Shown here: positions 31,096-40,447 of the stretch, one piece after another | How the letters are laid out: every line of letters begins with the position of its first letter | Position numbering within the stretch: position 1 is the first letter of the stretch | Origin: Dicyema japonicum | Lineage: Eukaryota; Dicyemida; Rhombozoa; Dicyemidae | NCBI GenBank assembly: GCA_011109175.1 | Contig: RDEW01000028.1 | Coordinates: 713,831-754,723 of the forward strand | Length of the DNA: 40,893 nucleotides | Direction: 5' to 3' | Position numbers and translations under genes: made by a program | The notes under the pieces: generated by a model | Database searches by the model: none | Seen by the model: the letters and a program-made list of their open reading frames with translations, nothing else | Told to the model about the DNA's origin: nothing

Positions 31096-31379
31096 TTCTT
31101 GCTTTGTAAATCTTATCAAGAATCGAAATAAATTATTTTAATTAAAATTATAATTTTGTATTTATTTGAGATAAGTAAACCTAACCTCTAAACTCATATA
31201 CAATTTTCAATTTACGCTATTTTTAATATGTAGTTTTAGTACTATTAAGTTTCGCTTGTGGATGGGAGCATTATATATGTCTAGTTCTGTTCCTATTTTA
31301 ATCAAAAAAATCAATATGTAACGTCTAGCGCATAGTAACTAGTAGTGCATGTGACATAATATGTCTTGCGTGAGTACAG

Positions 31380-32640
31380 AAACAAGATCGAGTCTCTGAG
31401 TTCAAGAGTTGTTGATATTTACAAAAATGTTAGTAACAAGGAATTGACGACAGAGTTCCGTGTCTTGGCTGAGTCATTTATATCCCAGAATTCGATGAAA
31501 GTTCAGAATTTATTAATTATTCAGTATTTTTGTTGGAATTAAAACATTTAATTGGATTGTAAACTCACAATTACACTGATAAATCTTCGGAAGCAATCAG
31601 CTAAAGAGTGTTATTGAGAAAATAACCTTAGATTATGTTCAATCTCGTCATACAGTGCCGATTATGCTTCAGTTAACTACGGCAGACATTCTTCAGTTTA
31701 TCAGAAACTGAAATTTAATAATCCTAACATAGTAAAGACGAACTGCATTTGGCATGTTCTCAACAATTGTGTGAGTGAGATACGCTTTAAAGGCTTGTGT
31801 CTTTGATGTGGAGTCATTCGTAATCAGGACTTTTAATTCATTTGTATTATCAGCAAAGAAATCTGAAGTTCTCGAAGAATTTTGTAATTTCCTCGAAATG
31901 GAGTACAGAGAGTTATTGAGACATGTCTAAACGTTTCCTGAGTCTGCCATCGATCGACTGTTATTGTGGTGGCCAGCGCTGAAATCATTTTTTACATCGC
32001 AAGAAGCCATTAAACACCTCAAATCAAACACTACTACCGCCACAGAACTGCATGAAATAATGAAGAATCTTGAGAAAAGTTACAGCAGCGACGAACAGAC
32101 AAGTTTTATGGAAGTAATGCTACAAAATTTCTTAAGTCTGAAAAAGTCAATTCTCTGACAGACAAAAATTTACTCAAGAATTTGACCATTTTTTCAACGC
32201 TATTTGTCATACTTAAATAAAAGGTATGATTATGAGCATTCGTTTTAAGTACATAGCCATACTTTCTTATGATAATGACATTGAGTGGCCACCTTTGTTG
32301 TCACTTATTGAACGCTTGGGCATAAATATCAATAGTGATAAATTGTATGAAGAATTGTGGATTCTGCGAAAAGTTCACTTCAGGAGCCGAACGATACACA
32401 ACTGTTGCGTCTTGTATTATATGTCCTGTCAATTCCACTATCAAATGCGAACTATAAATGAGTACTTAGTACTCTGAATGTGCTTTGGACAGACAGAAAA
32501 AACAGGCTTAACTTTGACCTCTCTAGAGTCGAACTGATGATAAAAATTAAATTTCATATGTCATGTAATGACTTTTACGAGTACATCGGCGAAGACAAGA
32601 ATCACAAGGAAAATTCGGATTTAAATGCGACATGAACTCA
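31380..32640 (+). pseudogene. hAT transposase relic (ZBED-like)
   Basis: Fragments in changing frames follow the order of a hAT transposase: VVDIYKNVSNKELTTEF, a segment with KKSEVLEEFCNFLEMEYREL, WWPALKSFFTSQEAIKHL (about 31965-32030), and a C-terminal dimerisation part reading LNVLWTDRKNRLNFDLSRVE and CNDFYEYIGEDKNHKE (about 32470-32630). The RWLS-type block between them is scrambled. Multiple stops. It is a different hAT copy from the one at 1131-1482. It begins right after the right terminus of the inverted-repeat element. Confidence 0.65.
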
Positions 32641-33059
32641 TTTTTGTGCTTTTTGTTGGAAAATTAATCTTTTCCGTACAAATTGTACATTTTCCTTGTT
32701 TTAGTATTTTTTACATTTACGCCTAAAGATTCACACTTTCACAAATTGCTTCTATCATTATGAAATTGATTTCAGCCTTAGAGTTTGATAGGCCAACGCT
32801 GCCTAATCATTACTTTATGATGCACAGCACACTCTGTTGCTCTTGATTTCAGTATATCGCGTTTCGTTCCAACAATCTTAGAATTCTTGGTATTAAGGTG
32901 TCCCGGAATGGTGAAACACAAAGTTGGAATCCCTACTTAGTTACCATACAGTTATGACGGGCTATTCCCATGTTAATAAAAATAGAAAACAGATCAAATA
33001 TTAGTTATTTTTAAAAATAGTCCCNAAATAGTCACCTTCGAGGGCAACACTGTTGAGGT
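32641..33059. other. No recognisable gene
   Basis: AT-rich spacer with one undetermined base at 33025. No ORF or repeat identified. Confidence 0.4.
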
Positions 33060-33070
33060 CAATTCTCTAA

Positions 33071-33381
33071 TAATAAATAATAATAATAGCCTTTTCACGA
33101 AAGCCATAGTACTTTATGACCCCGCATAGGCAAGACACACCCTTTATTTTTAAGTAAAGAACAGTAAATGTTAATTAATCGTAGGAAAGGCCAATGTTCT
33201 TCACTTATTCTTTATTTTTCTTGCGTGTGAGTCCTTTACAGACAATCCGGTTCCGCAGTGGAGGACCACTGATGACGGCGTCACTCGTCAAACCATTTTC
33301 AGCATCGTAGATGATGAACCTTCCACCGGATTGACAGCAGCCAGACTCGAACCCACGACCCTGAGTCATATGGGCCAAGAC
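33071..33381 (-). repeat. tRNA-derived SINE copy B
   Basis: About 311 bp, flanked by CAATTCTCTAA at 33060-33070 and 33382-33392. On the minus strand: a slightly shortened tRNA-like head retaining the B box GGTTCGAGTC, TGACGAGTGACGCCGTCATC, CTGCGGAACCGG, a CTACGATTAATTAA block, then GCGGGGTCATAAAGTACTAT and a (TAA)n-like tail ending at 33071. It is the uninterrupted reference copy for SINE A and C. Confidence 0.85.
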
Positions 33382-33392
33382 CAATTCTCTAA

Positions 33393-33850
33393 ATACAACA
33401 AAATATTTTTTGATTTTGTCTCTACAGCTTTTTGGGATATGAACATCTGACTTTCACAAATTCATGTTTAAAATTTATTCGTTTGATATCACGAGGCAGA
33501 CCAAGGCGTCAAGATTTGTGATAAAGTCTTCGAGTCTACCTAACTCTTCAAATTTTCAAATTCATATAATTAAAAACGTGCCAAGCTGACCCTAAGAATC
33601 GTCCTGGGCATCCACGTAATGAGACGTAAATCAATTGGGTTTCACTGATTTATTTTTTTGTAATTAAATACGCAAGCTATCCGTTTGGCCGGGATCTAAC
33701 CGTTATCTGGCAACGCTCGCAGATCGAGTTCGTCTTTTTTTGTAATTCTTGTTCTATTGAATATATTGACCCAAAATTAAATATGTGAATTCAGTATAAA
33801 AACATTTTCCTTGTGTGTAATCTCCTCGGATAATGTTTTTTCATAGAGAG
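33393..33850. other. No recognisable gene
   Basis: AT-rich spacer between SINE B and the R2-like relic. Short poly-T tracts; no coding signal. Confidence 0.4.
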
Positions 33851-35090
33851 CTATGTAACGAGTGTGTTTTTTAATAAAAAATTGTATACGCCGTCGCAGC
33901 CACTTGCCTTCCAGTCAGGGGTCCGCTTGATGATGTTCAGAACAAGCTCTTCACTCAAGTCCGGTTTAATTCTCACGTTGGGAATTCACTCAATTCAGTT
34001 TATACAGGTTGGGCATGCAGGTAATTGGTCTCAGATCCTTGGGTGAATCGCATATATATCTATTTTGGTATAAGGTACGTAATTCCGGTGTAAAACCAAT
34101 CTTGGGGCGTATATTCATCTTTTATTATTTTCCGTATCTCGTCGCATAGAGGTCCATGGATAGCAGTGAAGCTTTTTATAAAAAAAAAAAGTTGTAAACT
34201 CCATCACAGCCGCTTGCTTTCCAATTTGGGAGAACTTTTATAATATCAATAATTCCTTCGTTTGGGAACTCGGCATAAGTATTTTCAGACCAAGTGACTT
34301 TTTTTGTAACCGAAAAAATGCTTTTCTTCCGTTCACGATAAGTCCAGATGTAGGTTCAGATCTATAGAACCGTCTTCTATTTAGTTCATAACACCAATTC
34401 GCTTTTCTGAATTCCTTCCTTGAGCCGTAGACCCTCAATTTTTAACACAATTTTGATCTCACCTCTCAGTAAAGAGGCAATCCTCTCGAACTCTCCCTTT
34501 TTGATTTTTTGGAGCCATATGAGCACAAGGTGTCACGCTCTACGTCAATGAGATTTTTCTTCATCATCAATTTCACTAGCAGTTCGTACATGCTCAAGCT
34601 GTAGTTTAATTTTAGCGAATTTTCCCTTCATTGACTCTTCCCAGTTACTCTTAAGCCTAGTCTTGTTGGTAAGGCTTTCATATGCGCACTGTCCTGCATA
34701 GATGATATCGGTAATATCGTTGATATTTAAATTTGGCATGGGGGCAATATATTGTTTGATTGGTCCGCAGATCCCATTTAAGATTTTTTTCTTTAGGATT
34801 TTCCTGATTGGACACGGCCCCGCGCACATCATAGACCACATTATCTACGGTTTTTAAATAACTTTGTAGGACCCCACAATAAATTAGGAGGCTTACAGTC
34901 CATCTCCTAACAATATTTTTCACAAAGGTGGTTATCCACAAAGGAATCCCTGTGCAATCCAGCACATTTAATAGAAAGACTTAATGAATCACCGACTTTA
35001 GCCCTTGGATTATTCCCGATTAGAAAATTTTCTTCTGTATCTTGGGAGTTGGTTTCCGAGACTCTTTGGACTTGTTTCATATTTTTAAAA
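33850..35090 (-). pseudogene. R2/NeSL-like retrotransposon N-terminal/RT-linker relic
   Basis: Minus strand from 35090: MPNLNINDITDIIYAGQCAY, RLKSNWEESMKGKFAKIK (34560-34740), then RVYGSRKEFRKANWCYELNR and RRFYRSEPTSG (34320-34440), the basic 'RRxFYR' block that precedes the RT in R2/NeSL-type ORFs. Two related copies of the RT entry follow: IGKQAAVMEFTTFF (about 34190) and KASGCDGVYNF (about 33880-33930; the family motif is W-K-x-x-G-x-DG). Stops and frame changes throughout. It may be the upstream half of the same family whose 3' end lies at 1655-2950. Confidence 0.5.
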
Positions 35091-35471
35091 TGTAGATTTA
35101 TTCGTCAAGGCAAGTTTTGAATTTATAAATTCCCGCGTTTTAAAAGTGGTACATTTCTTGATTTGGTGAATCATTCGAGCTTTATTTGCCTTCTTTGATT
35201 TAACAGTTTCTTGAAGGTTCATGTTCTTTGAGTATCTTCCTAGTTTGTCGGGATCTTCTTAACTCCATCAGCGGAACCAGCAAGGCAATTTTCCGTCCAC
35301 ATAAAAAATCCTGCATCCTCGTGACTCATAATATTATTTCCCGCAGAAAAACCCATAGGATAGACCTCCATTAAAGAATATAAAATCTGCTGGCATAAAA
35401 CAACACACAATTCTAAAAACAAAAAAATAAAACAACAAACACCAAAAAAACAGAAAGAAAGCAACTAAAAA
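35091..35471. other. No recognisable gene
   Basis: AT-rich. A hydrophobic minus-strand open frame (35240-35464) starts in a homopolymer-rich segment and is probably chance. Confidence 0.35.
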
Positions 35472-36340
35472 TTATTGATGTTTCTTATTACTAATTCTCT
35501 TTGTTTTCTTATTAGGCAATGAAATATAGATAGCGAAAGGACGTCGTGTCGCTTTATCTTTGGACTTCTTCATAACATTTTTATAATAGGAGTAATGATC
35601 GAGGATTACTGTATTCGCTTCGTCTGAAGAATTAAGGATTTCGTATTTCTCATCGTCATAAATACCATTTGAAAATGCTGATCTTGGCCTGCGACGTCTC
35701 TTTTGTCCGCCTGAGGGTTTTATTCTCGAATAAAAATAACGAATTCCTCCAAAATCACGAAATTCGCCTAAATAAATAATCAGAAAAGCAGCAAACCGCC
35801 ATGATGGACAATTCCTTCTCTGTCCCTATGGTTAACAACATAAAGTTGCGGATGAGATTGAAAATAGCCTGTCGATAACCAGGTTCCTCGACGATAGCTG
35901 ATTTTTGTATTCGCTATACTACAAGACTGGCCTCCTTGCTCTGCACGTGTGATTATAGCATCAGTACCAGCTTAGAGAGAGCTTCCAGTGTTATGGGACA
36001 ATTTTAAATATCTAAACGAGCCAATTCTGGACAATTTTTGGCAATAACGTCCAATCCGCCAGTAATTTTAAGGTCCGATAAAGTCATCTATTAATTGTAT
36101 AAACAAAACTAACGTCTGTTTAATTTAGGACAGAACGGGAAGTAAGTTATTGTTTGAGTACCCAAATTACAATCATCCAACCAAGCATTTTTTAGTTTGG
36201 GAAATTTGTATCATTTTAGCTGGTTTAAATCAACATTTCGATGAAAACTCATCATAGAAGAGGACTATAATTTAATAAAATTAGTATAGTTACATTTTCT
36301 GGGTTTTTTAAATGACGTGGATCATCGAAATGTAAACCGC
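35472..36340 (-). pseudogene. ANP32-like leucine-rich-repeat protein, apparently degenerate
   Basis: Reading down: KIGGLHFDDPRHLKNPEN, a GT...AG intron of 29 nt, YKFPKLKNAWLDDCNLG, then TLSDLKITGGLDVIAKNCPE followed by LARLD and NCPITLEALSKL. These are LRRs with the ISGGLEVLAEKCP-type repeat seen in ANP32 proteins. The capping motif follows: VEEPGYRQAIFNLI, a one-base loss, PQLYVVNHRDREG. The C-terminus is basic/acidic (QKRRRRPRSAFSNGIYDDEK) and ends KRISNKKHQ at 35472. Two in-frame stops (after NQLK and after LARLDI) and the frameshift suggest a pseudogene or an unresolved gene model. The ANP32 family are nuclear phosphatase inhibitors and histone chaperones; here the long acidic tail is short. 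Confidence 0.5.
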
Positions 36341-36479
36341 CAATCTTCATAGTACAAAAAAGAGGAAATATATTAGGAAATAAATTATTTTATCAATAAC
36401 TTAATAAAAATAAAAAGTAATTTTTAATAGTAAAATTATAGATAAAATGAATTAAAAATGTTATTCATTATTTCAACTC

Positions 36480-38580
36480 CTTTCCGAGAACCTCTCCAAG
36501 TCAAACGTCCATGATATTATTATTAAAGCACGTCCACAGACCAAAGAATGTAAATTCCGAAATTCTATTCACCAGGCGTCTCCATCGGTGTCTGTTCCTC
36601 GCGTCTGCTCGTAGTTCTTCTAGATCGTCCGCACATTTGAGTTTTCTTCCAATTTCATTAAGATCCTTGTTTAAGCAACAGGGAGGGTGACTCTAGGTCT
36701 TCCTCTGAACGATTTTGTTTTCATTTTAAAGTAATTGTCCATTGTTATGTTTGCGGGGGTTTTTTGTCCATTTCTAAGTACATGCCCAAATAGCCTCCAT
36801 CTTGATTCGATGATTTCGAGCTTATTGGAACCGATTGTGTCATAGAGTACAGGTTATTGTTTGAAATCTTCTTTTCCCAGCCTAGGCCGAGTAAATTGCG
36901 TAATTGCTTTCGATGGAATATGTCCATTTTCTTGAGTTCTATCTCTGTGACTCCCCACGTGCCCGAGTTGGTGATTTGTCGAATGGTTCCAAATTTGAGG
37001 TATCATTTCCATTTAAAAGTCCTGAAAAATGTTCGGCAATAATTTCAGTCTTTTCTTTATTGTCCAAAACATTCCTCTTTTTGGCTGTCGTGAATACAAA
37101 TATTCGTCGGTTGAACTCCTCTCTGCAATAGGCGAACAGCACGGAACATCTGCGTTCCGTAGCCCAATCTCTCGATTTCACTGACACGTTCGTCGATTTT
37201 CTTGACATAAGTTTTCCTTCCTTTTCCTTCTGATCTCCTTGACAACACGATTTCTTTTTTTCCTTAACTCGTTATAGGTTACTATCAGGATTTGTGCACG
37301 ATCCCATTCTCAGTCGTAATTTTTTTGTTTAATTGATAATGGTTCAATTTCGTGATCAAAGGCTCCTTTGAGTCCGGCCGGTCTTTTTACCCAAGCACAT
37401 CGGTGCTTGCTTTCTTTATTCCCTCAACCGTAGCAATTGAGGGGGATTTTCCATGTTGATGTTCATAATCTCCTTTTAACTGCCATACAGTAATTTTCAC
37501 GTGTCTTCTCACATAGGCATAATTTTCCACCATAAAACGGTCCATGTTGGCTCTTTTCTTTCGAGCCCCGTCTATTCCAAAGTATCTCTCCATCCTGAAT
37601 CAAGCTTTACAAACAGCATTTAGTTTCTTACTAGCATCTAATAAACTAATTAAACATCGAAAACAAGCTTTAAATTGTCTTGGGTGTCGAAAACAAGCTT
37701 TACAAGCAGCATTTAGTTTCTTACTAGCATCTAATAAACTAATTAAACATCGAAAACAAGCTTTAAATTGTCTTGGGTGTCGAAAACAAGCTTTACAAAC
37801 AGTTTATGATCACTGTAAGTGATCGTGCCCCCATAGCTGCGGGAGTCTGTTAGTAGCGCACGAAAGGTCTTTTGCATAGTATGTAGTCTATCTGGTTGTG
37901 TATGCGGACGTAATTTCCATTTCCGTCTTTTCTGAGCCCGGTCCATGTAGTCTTGTGTCTCGCACTGTGGTGAAATGCCGAGTTGCAAATGAAGTAATCA
38001 AACGCGTTACAGAATTGTACGAAGGATTCCCCTGACATATTTCTCTAGCATGCCTGCCCATACAGGGTTCTCTCCAAGGGCAACGGCCAACTTTCGCATT
38101 CCAATCTCCGCATATAAAGGTCATCCACGAGCCTTTGAGGTCAGAAATAGTGTCCGTTAGTGACATATAGAACAGATCCAGTTCGTCAGGATTTGTGGAG
38201 ACCCATGCCATCGTAGGCGCATAAACATTAATTAGTGATATAATTGAGTTATCTGTCCTCCCACTTTTAATTTGTAGTACTGCCATTCTGTCGTTGACCC
38301 TCCACGTTCTGTGGATTCTCCCATCAAGACAACGATGTATAGCAAAGCCAAGTCCGTAGTGATTGTATTCGGAGTTTAGAAGTATGAGTCTAAACTCTCC
38401 GTAGTTCTCGTCAACTGCATCGTTCACTTTAGTCTCCTGAAAAGTGCATATAGTGACCCAATATGATGTTAAATCAGTTATTAGATCCTCTCTTTTCTGT
38501 TTTTCTTTTAAGCCTCGAACGTTGAATGACGGCAGAGTGAACAGATTATTCAAAACGTGTGAAAAAAACATAAGTGCAAG
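36480..38580 (-). mobile_element. LINE family A copy 4 with endonuclease, RT core deleted
   Basis: The most 5'-complete family A copy. The APE endonuclease begins at about 38571: LPSFNVRGLKEK, TFQETKVND, YGLGFAIHR, DRMAVLQIKSG, LINVYAPT, ICGDWNAKVG, CMGRHA, TTWTGLRKD, IHNQIDYILCKR, SRSYGGTITYSDHKL (about 37815). A 93-bp tandem array interrupts at 37601-37800. The linker continues (RANMDRFMVENYAYVRRHVK; RRSEGKGRKTYVKKIDERV; KTEIIAEHFSGLLNGNDTS), then joins directly to NSGTWGVTEIELKKMDIFHR (about 36970), so the whole RT palm is gone. The tail reads RGRPRVTLPVA and LEELRADARNRHRWRRLVNR, then (TAA)n near 36520. Inactive. Confidence 0.85.
37601..37800. repeat. 93-bp tandem repeat inside LINE A copy 4
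   Basis: CAAGCTTTACAA(A/G)CAGCATTTAG starts at 37601, 37694 and 37787 (the third is partial). The period of 93 is a multiple of three. Each unit holds a second CAAGCTTTA 63 bases in, so there is an inner 63+30 sub-structure. The units are nearly identical, which means the expansion is recent. They sit exactly between the endonuclease end and the linker. Confidence 0.9.
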
Positions 38581-38615
38581 AGAGGCACGTCACGTTCATG
38601 ATATTATTATAATTA

Positions 38616-40118
38616 CAGTCTGTACCAAAACATTATAATATTTGCAAATTTATCAATAAATCATTTGTATCTCTACTTATATCAATTTTTAAGTGTTAAT
38701 TTTTAGCATGTAATTTCTAAATCGACTTATCTAACCATTCTAAAAAAATTAATTCTTAAAAATATATTACATGCTAAAAATATATTGTCATGTACCAAAA
38801 CATAATAATAATTTTTGTCATGTAACAAAAGATTATAATACTTTCTAGTATTTGATGTTTTTCCCTCGAGATTTTAGTACAGCATCTACTCTTTTTGGCA
38901 TTGATTCAATTAAAACTTTTATTTCTTCAATTTTAATTTCATTCCATATGATTTTCAGTTCATTTTTCAGATCCTCTATCGTTTTTATCCCATGAGCCAT
39001 AACTCTTCGTTTCATTATTCCCAAAGATTTTCTATTGGATTAAGATCAGGCGAATTAGGAGGCCATTTCATAAGATTAATTTTTTGGTTTTGAATCCACT
39101 CAATCGTATCTTTTGCAGTGTGTGCAGGAGCATTGTCCTGTTGAAAAATGTAATTACATCCATCATATAACTTTTGACCAGTTGAAATTAAATTTTTTTC
39201 TAATATTTCTCTGTATACTAATCCATTTACAGTTGAATCAATAATTGAAAGCGGGCTCAACCCATTAAAACTCATCGCTCCCCACACCATAACTCCTTTT
39301 CTGTAATGAAGCTTTTGATTTATGCATGAAGGATGAATTGTTTCATTTCTTTTACGCCAAACATACGCACCTTTTTCACCAATTGACAGCAGAAACTTAG
39401 ATTCGTCAGAAAAAATAACTTTGGACCACTGTTCTATAGTCCAGTTTATTTTCCCTTTAGCCCAAGCTAATCTTTGCTTCTGTTGTTTTAATGTTAGGAA
39501 AGGCTTGCAAACAGGGGTTCTGGAAAAAAATCCCAATTGGTTTAGACGTCTGCTTATTGTCATCCGGCTCAAATTAATTCCGTGAGGAATAAGTTTTTCG
39601 GAAATTTCCTTAATAGAGATGAATCTATTTTCCATCAAAACTCTTTGAATAACTCTTTCTTCTCGTGAAGAAGTTAATTTCGGCCTTCCCTTTCCGACAC
39701 GATTGTTTTTCTCATTATTCTGCTTTCGCAACACGTTGGAGACTGATCCTTGTGAGCAATTTGTGATTTCCGCGATTTTCTTTTGACTAAGTCCAAAAGT
39801 ATGGAGATTTAAAATAATTTTTTTGGTATCAAATGACAAGTCGCTTTTTCGTCCCATGTCAATTAAATAATAACGTGTTAAATTTAAAATAAATTTGTTT
39901 TTGTATGAAAAATATAAAAAATATTATAATGTTATGGTACATGACAATTTGTATCACCCCCCCCCCCCAGTGATCTCGTAAAATCAAATAATTTTTTAAA
40001 TAGTTAAAGAAAGTAAATTTGAATTTGGATGTAAAAAATTAAGTCATAAAAATGGATATTTGTGAAAATAGAGTTATATTTTAACTAAATTTACGAGTAT
40101 TATAATGTTTTGGTACAA
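38616..40118 (-). mobile_element. Tc1/mariner-superfamily element with IR/DR-like ends
   Basis: Left end TA then CAGTCTGTACCAAAACATTA (38616); right end is the inverted ATTATAATGTTTTGGTACA (40101-40119), with the outer CAGTC not conserved on that side. Inner copies of the same motif lie about 170 bp inward on both sides (38793-38815 with an extra copy at 38819-38840; and 39922-39945), giving an IR/DR arrangement in which transposase can bind twice per end. A tract of 12 C lies at 39957-39968. It inserted into the tail of SINE C. Confidence 0.85.
38845..39857 (-). pseudogene. Tc1-like transposase, DD34E, frameshifted near C-terminus
   Basis: Cuts and pastes the element at TA sites. ATG at 39857. 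Residues 1-110 hold the paired-type helix-turn-helix (LSQKKIAEITNCSQGSVSNV, then a second HTH around ISIKEISEKL) linked by a GRPK AT-hook-like motif (57-60). The catalytic triad is complete: Asp151 in IFSDESKF, Asp241 in QQDNAPAHT and Glu276 in NPIENLW, 34 residues apart, hence DD34E. After LWE (residue 280) one base is missing (about 39016). The next frame continues with MKRRVMAHGIKTIEDLKNEL and ends at 38845, giving the usual length of about 335 residues. The rest is intact, so the copy is young. Confidence 0.9.
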
Positions 40119-40271
40119 CTCCTTTCCGCAGAGCCATAGTATTCTATAACTCCGCACAGGCAGGACACACACACTTTATTTTAAGTGAAGGAGTTTTTTT
40201 TAATTCATCGTAGGTAGGGACAAAGGTCTTCACTTGTTTTTGTGTGTGGGTCCAAGTCACGTTCATGATAT

Positions 40272-40447
40272 GGACATTCAAATTAACTAGAGGGTTTAAT
40301 ATATGTTAAAGATAAAATTTAATAATATATTTCGATCACAGTAAATACAGTATTTATATAAATTATTTTATTTAAAATCTATATTTTTAGAATAAATTGT
40401 AATAGATCACCAGTGAGGTGTGCTGTTGACATTAACTTATTTTTAAA
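40272..40447 (+). promoter_or_regulatory. Presumed GOLPH3 upstream region
   Basis: 176 AT-rich bases between the SINE C target-site duplication and the GOLPH3 ATG. If the start is right, the promoter and 5' UTR lie here, or the SINE/Tc1 pair sits within the regulatory region. TATTTATATAAATTA at about 40351 is TATA-like. Speculative. Confidence 0.3.

Larger units (their letters stand above)
29923..31366. mobile_element. Inverted-repeat element with duplicated left terminus
   Basis: The left terminus carries ATGTCACATGC...ATGCGCTAGACGTTACATATTGATTTTT and is present twice as a 141-bp tandem duplication (from 29923 and from 30064). The reverse complement of the same terminus lies at 31311-31366. 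The inverted repeats are about 60 bp. Enclosed are an open frame starting at 30270 (MSRLYVKDNNEYNALTNILK) that continues after a frame change as DVITITELLANNMVNVKDE, and a GC-rich RT fragment on the other strand. This looks like a cut-and-paste DNA transposon with a decayed ORF. The superfamily is not clear to me. Confidence 0.6.
38605..40255 (-). repeat. SINE copy C (5'-truncated) with a Tc1 element in its tail
   Basis: Exact 16-bp duplication GTCACGTTCATGATAT at 38589-38604 and 40256-40271. The SINE part (40119-40255, minus) reads GACCCACACACAAAAACAAG, the CTACGATGAATTAA block, and GCGGAGTTATAGAATACTAT then GGCTCTGCGGAAAGGA; its (TAATAATA) tail continues at 38605-38615 on the other side of the Tc1 element. 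Net SINE length is about 148 bp. Confidence 0.8.

Noticed and set aside
35240-35464. Hydrophobic minus-strand ORF
   Set aside because: Starts in a homopolymer-rich segment and shows no conserved motif; likely chance in AT-rich DNA.
37601-37800. CRISPR-like array
   Set aside because: Units are contiguous 93-bp duplications with no unique spacers, in an animal genome.
37544-37822. Plus-strand ORF encoding 31-residue repeats
   Set aside because: It is the reverse side of the 93-bp tandem array inside LINE copy 4; no start context or neighbours support a gene.
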